The notes below the pieces were generated by a model. The model worked only from the letters and a program-made list of their open reading frames with translations. It made no database searches and was not told the origin of the DNA. A stretch of DNA of 64,000 nt from Sinorhizobium fredii USDA 257 (lineage in GTDB: Bacteria > Pseudomonadota > Alphaproteobacteria > Rhizobiales > Rhizobiaceae): assembly GCF_000265205.3 (NCBI RefSeq), contig NC_018000.1, positions 1,488,001-1,552,000 on the forward strand, read 5' to 3'. The translations under genes and the position numbers were made by a program. Below are positions 54,193 to 63,546 of the stretch, piece after piece. The number at the start of each line of letters is the position of its first letter. The stretch's first letter is position 1.

Positions 54193-55785
54193 CTATCCGG
54201 CCGCCGGCCGCTGACCGCGGGCATAGTTCCACAGGCCAAGCGCCAGCGCGAGCCCGATACCTGCGGCGAGACCGAGCGCGGCGCCGACGACGAGCAGAAT
54301 CGCGGTCCGCGGCGGCCAGCTGCGCGAATTCGGCGGCATGGCGCGCGAAATGACGCGGATATTGGTCGTATCGATCTGCTGGCGCTCGGTGATCTGCTGG
54401 GCACGCGCCAGGTGGGTTTCGTAGATCGCCGCCTTAGTGCGCGCGTCGCGCTCGAGGTCGCGAAGGTGGACCTGCGCCTCGTTGTCGGTGAAAACGTTCG
54501 ACTGTTCGTCGTCGGCCTTCGCTCTCAAAGCGCCGAGCGACGAGCGTTCCCCCTCGAAATCCGCCTTGGCGCGCTCGGCTATGCGCCGCGCTTCCTGGTT
54601 TATGCCGGCCTCGAGCGTCGCGCGCTCGGAGCGCGCCGCGGCAAGGCGCGGATGCCTTTCGCCATAGGTCAGCTGCATCGCACCGATCTGCTGCTGCAGG
54701 GCGTTGTACTGCTGGCGGAGGTTCGTCATGTCGGCCGATTCGAACACCGAGGCGCTGGTCGTCTGTCCTTGCGCGATCGCCGCACTCATCTGCTTGTAGC
54801 GCGTCTCGGCCTGGATGAAGCGCTGTTGTGCACCGAGCACTTGGGTATTGAGTTCGCTCGAGAGCTGATTGCTGACGAGCTCGCCATTTGCGGACAACAA
54901 TCCGTTCTCGCGCCGGAAATCCTCGACCTTCCTTTCCGCCTCGGTGACGTTCCGGCGCAATTCATCGAGCCGCGCATTGAGGTTCTGCGCCACGCGGCCG
55001 GCGCTCTCAGCCGCCGATTGGAAGAGTTCCGCTTCGAAGGCGTCGACGATCGCGCCGGAGAGGGCGACGGCCTTTTCCGGTTCCTCGCTCCAAACCTCGA
55101 GAACGACGACGAAGGAGCGCTCCTCGCGACGAGCTTCGACCCTTTCCGACAAGGCGCGAATGGCCGTCAATTCCTTGTCGGCCTTGCTGTCTCCCGCTGA
55201 GAACAACGCCATCAAAGCCGCCAGCGGTGACGGTTTGACGAATTCGGTATCGTTCGTCAGCGCAAGCTTGTCGATGACGCGCTTCAGGACGTTGCGCGAC
55301 GTCAGGATCCTGAGCTTGCTTTCGACCTCCAGCAATTGTGCGTCGCGCTGCGGATTGCTGGTAAAGACGTCGTCGCTGACGACGTTGAGGTTGGAGGGAT
55401 CCACGACGAGGTCGGTATAGACTGTGTAGCGCGGTATCGCCGTCACCGCATAGGCAAGCGTGGCGGCGACGCAAAGGACGAACGCAAGGACAATCCACCT
55501 GACCCCGTCGCGCAGCCAAAGGATGACGTCGTCGATGCCGACGCTGCCAAGCCTGTGAAGCTGCGGAAAATACGCGCCGACGATCGGGCGGCTGGGCTGG
55601 ACCACTGATACTGCAGGGGCAACATCCGGCTCTTTCTGGTCAGGAATTTCCCGCGCCTCAGGCAAAGGCGCCGTTTCCTCGTCCATTGCCGGAACGAGGT
55701 CCAGCAGCGAGCCGCCGGCGGCGCGCCGCGACTGACGCGTCTCCACGCGCAATCCTTGCTCTAAGGGCTCGCTCCGCCGATACAT
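54193..55785 (-). CDS. Wzz/GNVR-type polysaccharide chain-length protein without kinase domain
   Basis: The protein of about 530 residues has a Wzz domain with a first helix (about 94-115), long coiled coils (about 240-460), a GNVR-like region (YETHLARAQQITERQQIDTTNIRVISRAMPP, in two parts) and a second helix near the C-terminus (LLVVGAALGLAAG...LALALG). It ends right after it, so the BY-kinase module of ExoP/Wzc is absent. An N-terminal 90-residue cytoplasmic segment precedes the first helix. The start MYRRSEPLEQ follows GGGGAAAAACGG. Confidence 0.9.
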   Translation of the reverse strand: MYRRSEPLEQGLRVETRQSRRAAGGSLLDLVPAMDEETAPLPEAREIPDQKEPDVAPAVSVVQPSRPIVGAYFPQLHRLGSVGIDDVILWLRDGVRWIVLAFVLCVAATLAYAVTAIPRYTVYTDLVVDPSNLNVVSDDVFTSNPQRDAQLLEVESKLRILTSRNVLKRVIDKLALTNDTEFVKPSPLAALMALFSAGDSKADKELTAIRALSERVEARREERSFVVVLEVWSEEPEKAVALSGAIVDAFEAELFQSAAESAGRVAQNLNARLDELRRNVTEAERKVEDFRRENGLLSANGELVSNQLSSELNTQVLGAQQRFIQAETRYKQMSAAIAQGQTTSASVFESADMTNLRQQYNALQQQIGAMQLTYGERHPRLAAARSERATLEAGINQEARRIAERAKADFEGERSSLGALRAKADDEQSNVFTDNEAQVHLRDLERDARTKAAIYETHLARAQQITERQQIDTTNIRVISRAMPPNSRSWPPRTAILLVVGAALGLAAGIGLALALGLWNYARGQRPAAG

Positions 55786-55916
55786 CCGTTTTTCCCCACG
55801 CATGCCCTTGAAGCCACCGAAGAGCACTGCCCTGCATTGCATCTCCTGTTAAGAATTAGGAGCGCAGGGTGAATATTCCGTTAAGACCTCCATGCGGCCG
55901 GTAACCTTTGGCGGGT

Positions 55917-57062
55917 TCAAAAATCGGTCAATAGCCGGCTCCAGCTTTCCGACGCGAGGCCGCCGATATAGATGTCGTTGCCGAGCGCCGCCTCCTTGAT
56001 GTCGGCGTGGCGGGTGACCATGCAGAAATAGCCGCGGTGGCGGAAGCACAGCCACCGCTGGCGCGAAATCGCGTTCATCAGGAACGGCTGTGCCATGCCC
56101 GTGGCGACCGCATAGCCTTCCGCGTCGAGACAGGCGAACATGGCCGCCGTGACATCGGCTTCGCGACCTTCTTCGCAAAGCACGTTGAGAACGCTCGCCA
56201 TGCCCCCGGGCTTGCCGAAGAAAAGGAAAGCCCCGATCGTGCGGCCGTCGTTGCGTATGACCTTCCTCGACTGCAGCACCCCGAGGCTCTTGTTCATCGA
56301 GGCGATGTTGACGAGCCAATCGAACTCGGATTTCGACCAAGCGGGACGGATTGAAAAACGCTCAAGCATCGGCGCGGCGCAGCGGAGAAATTCATCCAGG
56401 CTTGCTGCCTGCACGTGGCAGCCCGGCGCGCCGAGCGGTCTTGTTGACGGGCTCCATCGGCGCAGCACGCGATCGATCGACCGCAGCGCGCCGAGGACGA
56501 GACGAGCTTTGAGCATCGGAATGCGCCGCCCTGCAAGGATGGCGACCGCAGCGAGTGGCCGGAGGAAGCGCTGCCATTCTAGGCTCTGGATCGGCAGGAT
56601 GACGCCTCCGCCGGCAACGCAATGGTCGGCACTTACCGGAGAGGAACTGTCGGAGAAGCAGAGATCCTGGCGCGCCGCCCGGACGCCGCGAGCAAGACGC
56701 GCGGCGCCCGCCGCTGCGGCCTTGCCGTCGACCATGAAGGCGCAGAGGAGGCGCGCCACGATCCGGCGGCCATCGACATCGAATTCCATCGGCACGGAAA
56801 GAATGGCGCTATCGATGTCGCCGTTGCCGTTCTCATGCACGACGCCGCCCTTTTCAGGCGAATAGAACGGGCTTCCGAAGAAAACGGTCTCGATATACCG
56901 GCCCAGATCCTCCCCGGCCGCACTGTCGCGGCGGCGGAAGACCTTGTTGAACAGCCTTCCGATCGCCGGGATATCGCTGCGTGCCAAGGCGCGCGTGCCG
57001 GGGCATTGCGGTTCCACGACGGTCGCCGGATGAAGCACAATCTTCCGCAATTCAATTCCCAT
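55917..57062 (-). CDS. GNAT-like acyltransferase of the polysaccharide locus (paralogue A)
   Basis: The 381-residue soluble protein starts with an acetyltransferase-like segment (LARSDIPAIGRLFNKVFRRRD) and ends GLASESWSRLLTDF. It is clearly homologous to the product at 59305-60423 (DIPAVAGLFQKIFRNGD ... GLAGEHWSRLIGG). It overlaps the flippase gene by 11 bp. An acyl-group transfer role on the glycan is inferred; the family is uncharacterised. Confidence 0.75.
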   Translation of the reverse strand: MGIELRKIVLHPATVVEPQCPGTRALARSDIPAIGRLFNKVFRRRDSAAGEDLGRYIETVFFGSPFYSPEKGGVVHENGNGDIDSAILSVPMEFDVDGRRIVARLLCAFMVDGKAAAAGAARLARGVRAARQDLCFSDSSSPVSADHCVAGGGVILPIQSLEWQRFLRPLAAVAILAGRRIPMLKARLVLGALRSIDRVLRRWSPSTRPLGAPGCHVQAASLDEFLRCAAPMLERFSIRPAWSKSEFDWLVNIASMNKSLGVLQSRKVIRNDGRTIGAFLFFGKPGGMASVLNVLCEEGREADVTAAMFACLDAEGYAVATGMAQPFLMNAISRQRWLCFRHRGYFCMVTRHADIKEAALGNDIYIGGLASESWSRLLTDF

Positions 57063-58431
57063 GCACGACTCCCGCCTGAAACTCGCGAGCTGCCCGCTCC
57101 CGGTCGCGCCGCACGAAGCGCAGAAAAACGCCCCATGTAGCTACCACCATGGCGATCTCGATGACGTAGAAGGAGATGAAGGTGCCGGCCGGCGGGGCGT
57201 ACCAGCTCGCCCCTGCGGCAAGCCCGGCCCCGACGATGCTTCCGAGCCCCATGACGGTGGCGCGGGGGGCGTGGTAGCCCGAGGCACCCAGGGCTTCCAC
57301 TGCCACCGACCAGATGGCGAGCGGCACCACAACCCATGCGAGGCCCCGTACGAAGCCGACGAGGGAGACATATTCGTGCCCGAACAGATGGGGCAGGACC
57401 GGCGCCAGCACGAAGACCGTCAGCGCCGCTGCAAGGCCGATGCCGGTCGCGGCGGCAAGCACGCGGAGCACCCGGTGCAAGGCGTGGTGCAGGCCGGCTG
57501 TGGTCATCCGCGCCGAGCCCGGATAGATGAGGCGATTGAGCGCCTCGACGGACAGGAAGCTGCTCTCGAGCATCCGCCTTGCCACGCTGTAGCTCGAAAC
57601 GATCTCGGCTGTGGTGACGAGGCTCAGGACGAGCAGGTCGGCGTTCTGCCTCAAGGCGCGCAGGATGAACGGAATGCTGAAATAGAGGCCCTGCGGCAAT
57701 TCCTCCCGCACGATACGGTAGCGCGGTCCGCCGAGGCCCTTGATCGCCCAGAGACAGGCCAAAGCGACCAGGACGTGGCAGATGAATTGCCAGACGGCCC
57801 AGGACGCCACGGTCGAGACGCCGAAAACCAGACATGCGAGCGCCGCCGCTACGGTGCGCGCGACGGCGAAGCCGACGACCGCCATGTTCGCGGATGCGAA
57901 ATCGGAATGGGCGATGAAGATCTGTTCGACGAGAACGATGATGCGGACCAGGACGATGTTGGTGAGCAACATCAGCGCGATCACTGCAAAGTTGTCGATC
58001 GGCTCCGGTGAAAGTGCGAAGAAGAACGGCAGCGTGACGGCGCCGGCGAGCATGAGGACAATCCCGCTTGCCGCCGTGAGCAGGATATTGTGGCCGAGCA
58101 TGTCGGGATAGATCGTGCGATCCCTCGCAACGCGCCGTACCAGGCATTCCATGGCCCCCAATCCGCAGAGATGTACCGCGATGCTGGCGACGGCGGTAAT
58201 GGCGACGAAGACGCTGAATTCGTGGACGCCGAGAAAGCGGGCGAGGATCGCGAAGGTGAGAAGCTGCGCCGCGGAACCAAGGACCAGACTGCCGCCGGAT
58301 GCGACATAGGACAGGATCATCGGCAGGAAAGGCTTGTAGCCGCGCGATTCCGTTAAGCCTTCCGAAGACATCCGCCCTGCCTTGTCGATTTGTGCCACGG
58401 GTTCGGCACCCGAAAGATCGTCCCTTGGCAC
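57052..58431 (-). CDS. Polysaccharide flippase (Wzx/MATE-like)
   Basis: The 459-residue protein has about twelve to fourteen hydrophobic segments. The N-terminal GGSLVLGSAAQLLTFAILAR with FLGVHEFSVFVAI is typical of the polysaccharide-biosynthesis (PST) exporter family. It flips lipid-linked repeat units across the inner membrane. It is the first gene of the minus-strand polysaccharide run and is divergent from the methyltransferase gene, so the 150 bp between them hold both promoters. Confidence 0.92.
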   Translation of the reverse strand: MPRDDLSGAEPVAQIDKAGRMSSEGLTESRGYKPFLPMILSYVASGGSLVLGSAAQLLTFAILARFLGVHEFSVFVAITAVASIAVHLCGLGAMECLVRRVARDRTIYPDMLGHNILLTAASGIVLMLAGAVTLPFFFALSPEPIDNFAVIALMLLTNIVLVRIIVLVEQIFIAHSDFASANMAVVGFAVARTVAAALACLVFGVSTVASWAVWQFICHVLVALACLWAIKGLGGPRYRIVREELPQGLYFSIPFILRALRQNADLLVLSLVTTAEIVSSYSVARRMLESSFLSVEALNRLIYPGSARMTTAGLHHALHRVLRVLAAATGIGLAAALTVFVLAPVLPHLFGHEYVSLVGFVRGLAWVVVPLAIWSVAVEALGASGYHAPRATVMGLGSIVGAGLAAGASWYAPPAGTFISFYVIEIAMVVATWGVFLRFVRRDRERAAREFQAGVVHGN

Positions 58432-58582
58432 GACCCTTCCGTCGATTCCCCGTGGTGCAGACTAAAGGGCAGAGATGATTGGGCGGTTAACATACGCCCA
58501 TCAATTGTATTTCAGCTTCCGTTTACCCGAGTGCGCTAGTGTCCGCGGGACCCGAAAACCATCCGAAAACTAAGGAGTGTTC

Positions 58583-59308
58583 GTGCTGCAGGGCGACAAT
58601 CTTCCTGACGTCAGCCTGGCGAACAGCCATTCGCCTCGCCTCGTCCGCTTCATGGACATCGAACTCGAACTCGCGCCCGACGTCCTCGTGCCGCGCGAAG
58701 AGACGGAACTACTCGGCCGGAACGCCGTTGCACGCCTTCACGAGCAGACCGGCCCGGTTACGATCATCGACATGTGCTGCGGCTCGGGCAATCTCGCCCT
58801 CGGGATCGCCGCAGCCATTCCACTTGCGCGGATCTGGGGCGCCGACCTGACCGACAGTACCGTTGCGCTCGCCCGCCGCAACGTCGAGCGCCTGTCGCTT
58901 CAAGAGCGCGTCCTGATCCGGCAGGGCGACCTTTTCGCGGCGCTCGAAGGAGACGACCTCGAAGGCCGGGCCGACATGATCGTGTGCAACCCGCCCTATA
59001 TTTCGACGGCCCGTCTCGAAGGCGACAGCGCCCATCTCCTCGAGAGCGAGCCGCGCGAAGCCTTCGACGGTGGTCCCTACGGCATTTCCATCCACCAGCG
59101 GCTGATCCGCGATGCCGACGCCTTCCTCAAGCCGGGCGGCTGGCTTCTGTTCGAGTTCGGCGAGGGGCAGGATCGGCAGGCAGCAGCCCTTATCGCCCGA
59201 GCCAAGGCCTACGAGGCGGTGAGTTTCGCGCATGACGCACAGGACAAGCCGCGCGTCGCGATCATCCGGAAGCTGGGCAGGTCCATGGACGACGGACGGG
59301 TGAGATGA
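58583..59308 (+). CDS. PrmC/HemK-like SAM-dependent methyltransferase
   Basis: The protein of about 241 residues shows VPREETELLG, the SAM-binding IIDMCCGSGNLALGIA (about 62-77) and the NPPY motif (IVCNPPYIS, about 133-141), which marks N-methylation of amide or amino groups. HemK/PrmC methylates release-factor glutamine, but this gene sits in a polysaccharide locus, away from prfA. GTG 58583 follows TAAGGAGTGTTC. Its stop overlaps the start of the acyltransferase-like gene by 4 bp. The substrate is unknown. Confidence 0.88.
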   Translation: MLQGDNLPDVSLANSHSPRLVRFMDIELELAPDVLVPREETELLGRNAVARLHEQTGPVTIIDMCCGSGNLALGIAAAIPLARIWGADLTDSTVALARRNVERLSLQERVLIRQGDLFAALEGDDLEGRADMIVCNPPYISTARLEGDSAHLLESEPREAFDGGPYGISIHQRLIRDADAFLKPGGWLLFEFGEGQDRQAAALIARAKAYEAVSFAHDAQDKPRVAIIRKLGRSMDDGRVR

Positions 59309-60423
59309 GCGACATCCGTCCGCTCACGACTGCCGATATACCGGCCGTTGCCGGACTGTTTCAAAAGATCTTCCGCAACGGCGACCGGGCTCCGCCGCCG
59401 GCGCTCGTCGATTATCTCCGCCACTTGTACCTGCAAGCGCCGGGCTATGACCCCGAGATCGCGCCGCTCGTCCACGTCAATGACAGCGGTCGCATTTCCG
59501 GCTTCGTCGGCGTCAACACGCTGCCGATGAGCTACAAGGGCCGACGCGTGCGCGCCGCGATTTGCGGCGCGCTGATGGTCGAAGGCCGCGAGAGCGACCC
59601 GATGGCAGGCGCCCGGCTTCTGAAGGCCTTCCTGGCCGGCCCGCAGGACCTCTCCTTCAGCGAAACGGCGAGCGAAGTCTCGACGCAAATGTGGACGCGG
59701 CTGCGTGGTATCGTCCTGCCGCAATACAGCCTCGACTGGGTGCGCGTCCTTCGCCCGGCCAGCTTCGCGCTCGACCTTGTGTCGCGCCGGATCGGCCCGG
59801 CGCGCGCGCTGCGCCCGCTGGCAAGCGCTTTCGACGAGCGCTTTCGCGGAAAGATGGGGCGCGGCGATCTGCGTTGGTCGGCCGTGCCCAAAGAGGCCAG
59901 CCTGCCCGCAACGCTCCAGGTCGCCGACATCGATGCTGGATCCTTTGCCGAGCTCTTCGCGCCCTTGATCAGGCAATTCGCCGTGCAGCCCGCCTGGGCG
60001 GAGGTTCAGTTCGACCACATTCTGGAGGACGCAATCGATAAGCCAGAGTTCGGCGAGCCCCACTTCGCCGCCGTCAAGACGCGCAACGGGGCACCGATCG
60101 GGGCGTTCTTTTACCATTTGAGGCAGGGTGGAACGGCGCGGGTTCTGCAACTGCTCGCCCTACCTGGGCAGGCAGGTCCCGTCCTCGACTGCCTGATCGA
60201 TCATGCAGCGACCCGCGGCGCAGCAGCTTTGTGTGGCCGCACGCAGCCGGCCCTGCTCGAAGCGATGATGGGCCGCCGCATCGGCTTCGTCCATGCGGCC
60301 TCGACCGTCGTGCATTCTCGCGACGAGGAACTCGTCGACGCCTTCCGCCACGGGCAGGGCTTCGTAAATGGCCTTGCCGGAGAGCATTGGAGCCGCCTGA
60401 TCGGCGGCTCCTTCGATAGTTAG
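59305..60423 (+). CDS. GNAT-like acyltransferase (paralogue B)
   Basis: The 372-residue protein resembles the product at 55917-57062 over its whole length: similar start (TTADIPAVAGLFQKIFRNGD), the middle block VRAAICGALMVEGRE and the ending GLAGEHWSRLIGG. The first 100 residues look like a GNAT domain. The ATG overlaps the methyltransferase stop by 4 bp. It probably modifies the same polysaccharide or an intermediate. Confidence 0.78.
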   Translation: MSDIRPLTTADIPAVAGLFQKIFRNGDRAPPPALVDYLRHLYLQAPGYDPEIAPLVHVNDSGRISGFVGVNTLPMSYKGRRVRAAICGALMVEGRESDPMAGARLLKAFLAGPQDLSFSETASEVSTQMWTRLRGIVLPQYSLDWVRVLRPASFALDLVSRRIGPARALRPLASAFDERFRGKMGRGDLRWSAVPKEASLPATLQVADIDAGSFAELFAPLIRQFAVQPAWAEVQFDHILEDAIDKPEFGEPHFAAVKTRNGAPIGAFFYHLRQGGTARVLQLLALPGQAGPVLDCLIDHAATRGAAALCGRTQPALLEAMMGRRIGFVHAASTVVHSRDEELVDAFRHGQGFVNGLAGEHWSRLIGGSFDS

Positions 60424-60441
60424 CCAGGGAAGTCGGCCTTG

Positions 60442-60705
60442 TTAGGCCGCGCGCACGCTCGCATTGAGCGGAATCTCGATGTCGACTTCCAGGGTCGAGA
60501 CGTTTTCGCCCCGATCCATCTTGACGGTCACCTTGTCACCATCGACCTGCACATGCTTGGCGATGACGGCGAGGATCTCCTCCCGGAGCACCGCCACAAG
60601 GTCCGAATGCCCGACGGAAGCCCGCTCGTGGGCGAGCAGCACCTGCAGGCGCTCGCGCGCCGTCGGCGCGGATGTCTGTTTGCTGAAGAACCGGAATATG
60701 CTCAT
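60442..60705 (-). CDS. minE: Cell division topological specificity factor MinE
   Basis: The 87-residue protein matches MinE: the anti-MinCD segment [16 protein letters not shown] (about 16-31) and the topological domain ([16 protein letters not shown]...LEVDIEIPL). It displaces MinD from the membrane to drive pole-to-pole oscillation. Its start overlaps the MinD stop by 4 bp. It is convergent with the acyltransferase-like gene, 18 bp apart. Confidence 0.97.
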   Translation of the reverse strand: MSIFRFFSKQTSAPTARERLQVLLAHERASVGHSDLVAVLREEILAVIAKHVQVDGDKVTVKMDRGENVSTLEVDIEIPLNASVRAA

Positions 60706-61517
60706 GCTGCCCTCCGTCCGAACAGTTTGCCGAAAAGCCCGCGCTTTTCGCCCGGAATGGTCATCGGCACCGTTTCGCCGGCAATCCGCCGGGCGGCGTC
60801 GAGATAGGCAAGCGCCGGAGCGCTGCGGCTGTCGGCAAGGGTGACCGGCGCGCCGAGGTTGGAAGCGCGCAGCACGTCGGTGCTTTCGGGCACGATGCCG
60901 AGCAGCGGGATCGACAGGATCTCAAGAACATCGTCGACCTTCAGCATGTCCCCGCGCTCGGCGCGGGCCGCGTCATAGCGGGTAAGCAGCAGATGCTTTT
61001 CCACCCGCTCGCCGCGCTCGGCGCGTTCGGTCTTGGCGTCGAGAAGGCCGATGATGCGATCCGAATCGCGAACCGACGAGACTTCCGGATTGGTGACGAT
61101 GACGGCGATGTCGGCGTGCCGCATGGCAAGCGTCGCGCCGCGCTCGATGCCGGCCGGGCTGTCGCAGATGATCCAGTCGAAGTGCTTCTTGAGCTCGGCC
61201 ATCACCCGCTCGACACCCTCGGCGGTCAGGCTGTCCTTGTCCCGGGTCTGCGAGGCCGGCAGCAGAAAGAGCGTCTCCAGCCGCTTGTCGCGGATCAGCG
61301 CCTGCGGCAGCTTGGCATCGCCCTGGATGACGTTGACCAGATCGTAGACGACCCGCCGCTCGGCGCCCATGACGAGGTCGAGGTTGCGCAGGCCGACGTC
61401 GAAATCGACGACAACCGTCTTTTCGTTCCTCTGCGCCAGCGCCGCGCCAAGCGCGGCGGTCGATGTCGTCTTGCCGACGCCACCTTTACCTGATGTAACA
61501 ACGATTACTTTCGCCAT
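60702..61517 (-). CDS. minD: Septum site-determining ATPase MinD
   Basis: The 271-residue ParA-type ATPase has the deviant Walker A KGGVGKTT (11-18), a switch region [11 protein letters not shown], and a C-terminal amphipathic membrane-targeting helix ([14 protein letters not shown]). It recruits MinC to the membrane and forms the Min oscillator with MinE. It lies between minC and minE in the usual order. Confidence 0.97.
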   Translation of the reverse strand: MAKVIVVTSGKGGVGKTTSTAALGAALAQRNEKTVVVDFDVGLRNLDLVMGAERRVVYDLVNVIQGDAKLPQALIRDKRLETLFLLPASQTRDKDSLTAEGVERVMAELKKHFDWIICDSPAGIERGATLAMRHADIAVIVTNPEVSSVRDSDRIIGLLDAKTERAERGERVEKHLLLTRYDAARAERGDMLKVDDVLEILSIPLLGIVPESTDVLRASNLGAPVTLADSRSAPALAYLDAARRIAGETVPMTIPGEKRGLFGKLFGRRAA

Positions 61518-61550
61518 CTTCCCGCTCCTGTATGCTGGCCGGCCGCCGGC

Positions 61551-62300
61551 TCAGTTAAGTCTCTCTGCCATGATCGAATCGCCTTCCAGCCAGAGCTGGA
61601 CGGCCTGTCCGCGAAGGTTGGGGGCCATGTCTTCCGCAGTCTTGTAGACGCCATCGATTGCCAGCAACTCCGCTTCGAGCCGACGGCAGAAGATGCGCGC
61701 CGAAGCGTTGCCGACCGAGCCTGCCAGCGCCCGCCCCCTGAGCGTTCCGTAAATATGCACCGACCCGCCGGCGATGATCTCCGCACCCGAGGCGACCGAT
61801 CCGACGACGGTGACATCACCCTCGGGAAAGATCACCGACTGGCCGGAGCGCACGGGCTCGCGGATCACGATGGATGAGATCGCCCTTGCCGCTTGCGGCT
61901 CCATCTGCAGGCTCGACGCCGCAGCTTTGGCCGAAGCAGCGCCAACCGGTTCGACGGTCGGTTCGGCCGGAATTTCGATGTCCGGAGCCGGACGACCGCC
62001 CTTCATGGCCGGCGGCATGCCCGGCTCGAAAAGCGACGGACGGCCGCCTTCGATGCCCATGATCCGAACGTTGCGCTTGCCAAGCTCATCGATCAGGCGC
62101 TTCAGTCCAGCCCGGTCGATTTCGAGGTCTGCGACATCGAGAACGACCGGTCGCCCCAGGAAAAACCCCGCGGACCGCGAGGCCAAATCATCAAGCCGGG
62201 TGAGCCAAGCGTCGAGCGGCGGCTCCGGTGAAAGCACCAGCGCCAGGAACGAGCGGCCCTTGATGCGGATCGAGCGGGTGTCTGTTAGCACTTTGGTCAT
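61551..62300 (-). CDS. minC: Septum site-determining protein MinC
   Basis: The 249-residue FtsZ inhibitor has an N-terminal MinC_N domain and a C-terminal right-handed beta-helix (SGQSVIFPEGDVTVVGSVAS; EIIAGGSVHIYGTLRGRALA; ARIFCRRLEAELLAIDGVY) that binds MinD and FtsZ. It heads the minCDE operon. A linker rich in Ala/Pro joins the domains. Confidence 0.97.
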   Translation of the reverse strand: MTKVLTDTRSIRIKGRSFLALVLSPEPPLDAWLTRLDDLASRSAGFFLGRPVVLDVADLEIDRAGLKRLIDELGKRNVRIMGIEGGRPSLFEPGMPPAMKGGRPAPDIEIPAEPTVEPVGAASAKAAASSLQMEPQAARAISSIVIREPVRSGQSVIFPEGDVTVVGSVASGAEIIAGGSVHIYGTLRGRALAGSVGNASARIFCRRLEAELLAIDGVYKTAEDMAPNLRGQAVQLWLEGDSIMAERLN

Positions 62301-62472
62301 CTACGTTAATTTTTCGTTGCCCAAGATGTAGGCGAGTCACGGTTAACAAATGGTTAATTCCGCTACCCTGCCCGGGGCTGGAGGCGCGCAATGTGACGCC
62401 CGGAGAAGCCGATCAGACGGCCGATCAACGAAGATGACAGTGAAAGCACCCAACGGCGGTCGCGGGAGCTAC

Positions 62473-62502
62473 CCCTCTGGCCGGCAGGCCAGAGGGGGTT
62501 TT
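62473..62502 (+). terminator. Orphan rho-independent terminator, plus strand
   Basis: A 10-bp perfect stem CCCTCTGGCC / GGCCAGAGGG with a GGCA loop, followed by GGTTTTA. No plus-strand gene lies upstream between minC and here, so it may end a small RNA transcribed rightward through 62300-62470. Confidence 0.6.
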
Positions 62503-62538
62503 ACACCCGTGTGTTCGGCGAGACCTGGCGTTCTCAGA

Positions 62539-63546
62539 TCACTCGCCGATTTCCGCGACAGGCTGCACAAGCTGCGGCCCGAGATGCAGGTAGCGAGTCG
62601 CCTTGCGTTTTGCGGCGATGTCCGCCCAGACGCGGTCGACCTGCGCTGCCGAGAGATCCGCGGCACGGCCGACATCTTCGGCGCTCAGGCCGGTGTTGAG
62701 ACCGTAGAGGCAAATATCCATCCGGTCGTAGGGGAGCGAGAAATAGAACTCTTCCTGCGTCTGCTCGAGCGAATAGGTGTCGGTGGTCGGCGGCCGACGG
62801 CAGATTTCCTCCGGAACGCCGAGATAGGCGGCGAGCGCGTAGACCTGCGACTTGTAGAGATGGGCGATCGGCTTGACGTCGGCGGCACCGTCGCCGTTCT
62901 TGACGAAGAAGCCCTGGTCGTATTCGAGCCGGTTCGGCGTGCCGAGCACCGCGAAGTTCAGCCGGTCGGCGTGATAATATTCCAGCTGCTTGCGGGTGCG
63001 CTGCTTCATGCTGGTCGCGGCGACGATGCCGAGATAGACGGAGGGCGGCATGCGTAGCTTCGTCCGTTTGCCCCCCGGGTCCTGCACCACCAGCGAGGAG
63101 ATGTTGTAGCCGTCGCCTTCGAGCGCATTGGCAATGACGATCTTCGACGCCCAACCCGGTCCATAGTCCGGCACCAATTCGCGAATGAAGGCGTCACGCC
63201 GCTCGTAACAACCCATGGCGGCAAGCGTCGGCCCTATATCTTCGACGATCGCCTCGACCCCGAAGGTCTCGGCCACCAGCCGGCCGAGCCGCAGGCTTTC
63301 CGGATCGGAATCATTTTCCGGCATAAACAGGCAGAAGACGTTCTTGGCGCCGACGGCGCGCACGGCGAGCGCCACCGAAACGCTTGAGTCGATGCCTCCC
63401 GATAGGCCAAGGACCAGCCCGCGCTTGCGCATGCCGCGCAATTGGGCGCGCAAGGCCGAAACGACTCGCTCGGTCTCCGCAGCTTCGTCGATCCTCAAGG
63501 TTTCGGCGGAGAAAGCGAACGTCTCCTGATCGGGGCGAATGTTCAT
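62539..63546 (-). CDS. NAD+ synthase family protein (NadE-like, amidotransferase-free)
   Basis: The 335-residue protein has the ATP-pyrophosphatase P-loop SGGIDSS (49-55) and the NadE fold without a glutaminase domain, so it would use free ammonia. It adenylates and amidates a carboxylate, classically nicotinic acid adenine dinucleotide. It is longer than typical ammonia-dependent NadE (about 275). Its start overlaps the upstream acyl-CoA-synthetase-like gene by 4 bp, an unusual partner for NAD synthesis. Role in NAD supply versus a special amidation is open. Confidence 0.85.
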   Translation of the reverse strand: MNIRPDQETFAFSAETLRIDEAAETERVVSALRAQLRGMRKRGLVLGLSGGIDSSVSVALAVRAVGAKNVFCLFMPENDSDPESLRLGRLVAETFGVEAIVEDIGPTLAAMGCYERRDAFIRELVPDYGPGWASKIVIANALEGDGYNISSLVVQDPGGKRTKLRMPPSVYLGIVAATSMKQRTRKQLEYYHADRLNFAVLGTPNRLEYDQGFFVKNGDGAADVKPIAHLYKSQVYALAAYLGVPEEICRRPPTTDTYSLEQTQEEFYFSLPYDRMDICLYGLNTGLSAEDVGRAADLSAAQVDRVWADIAAKRKATRYLHLGPQLVQPVAEIGE

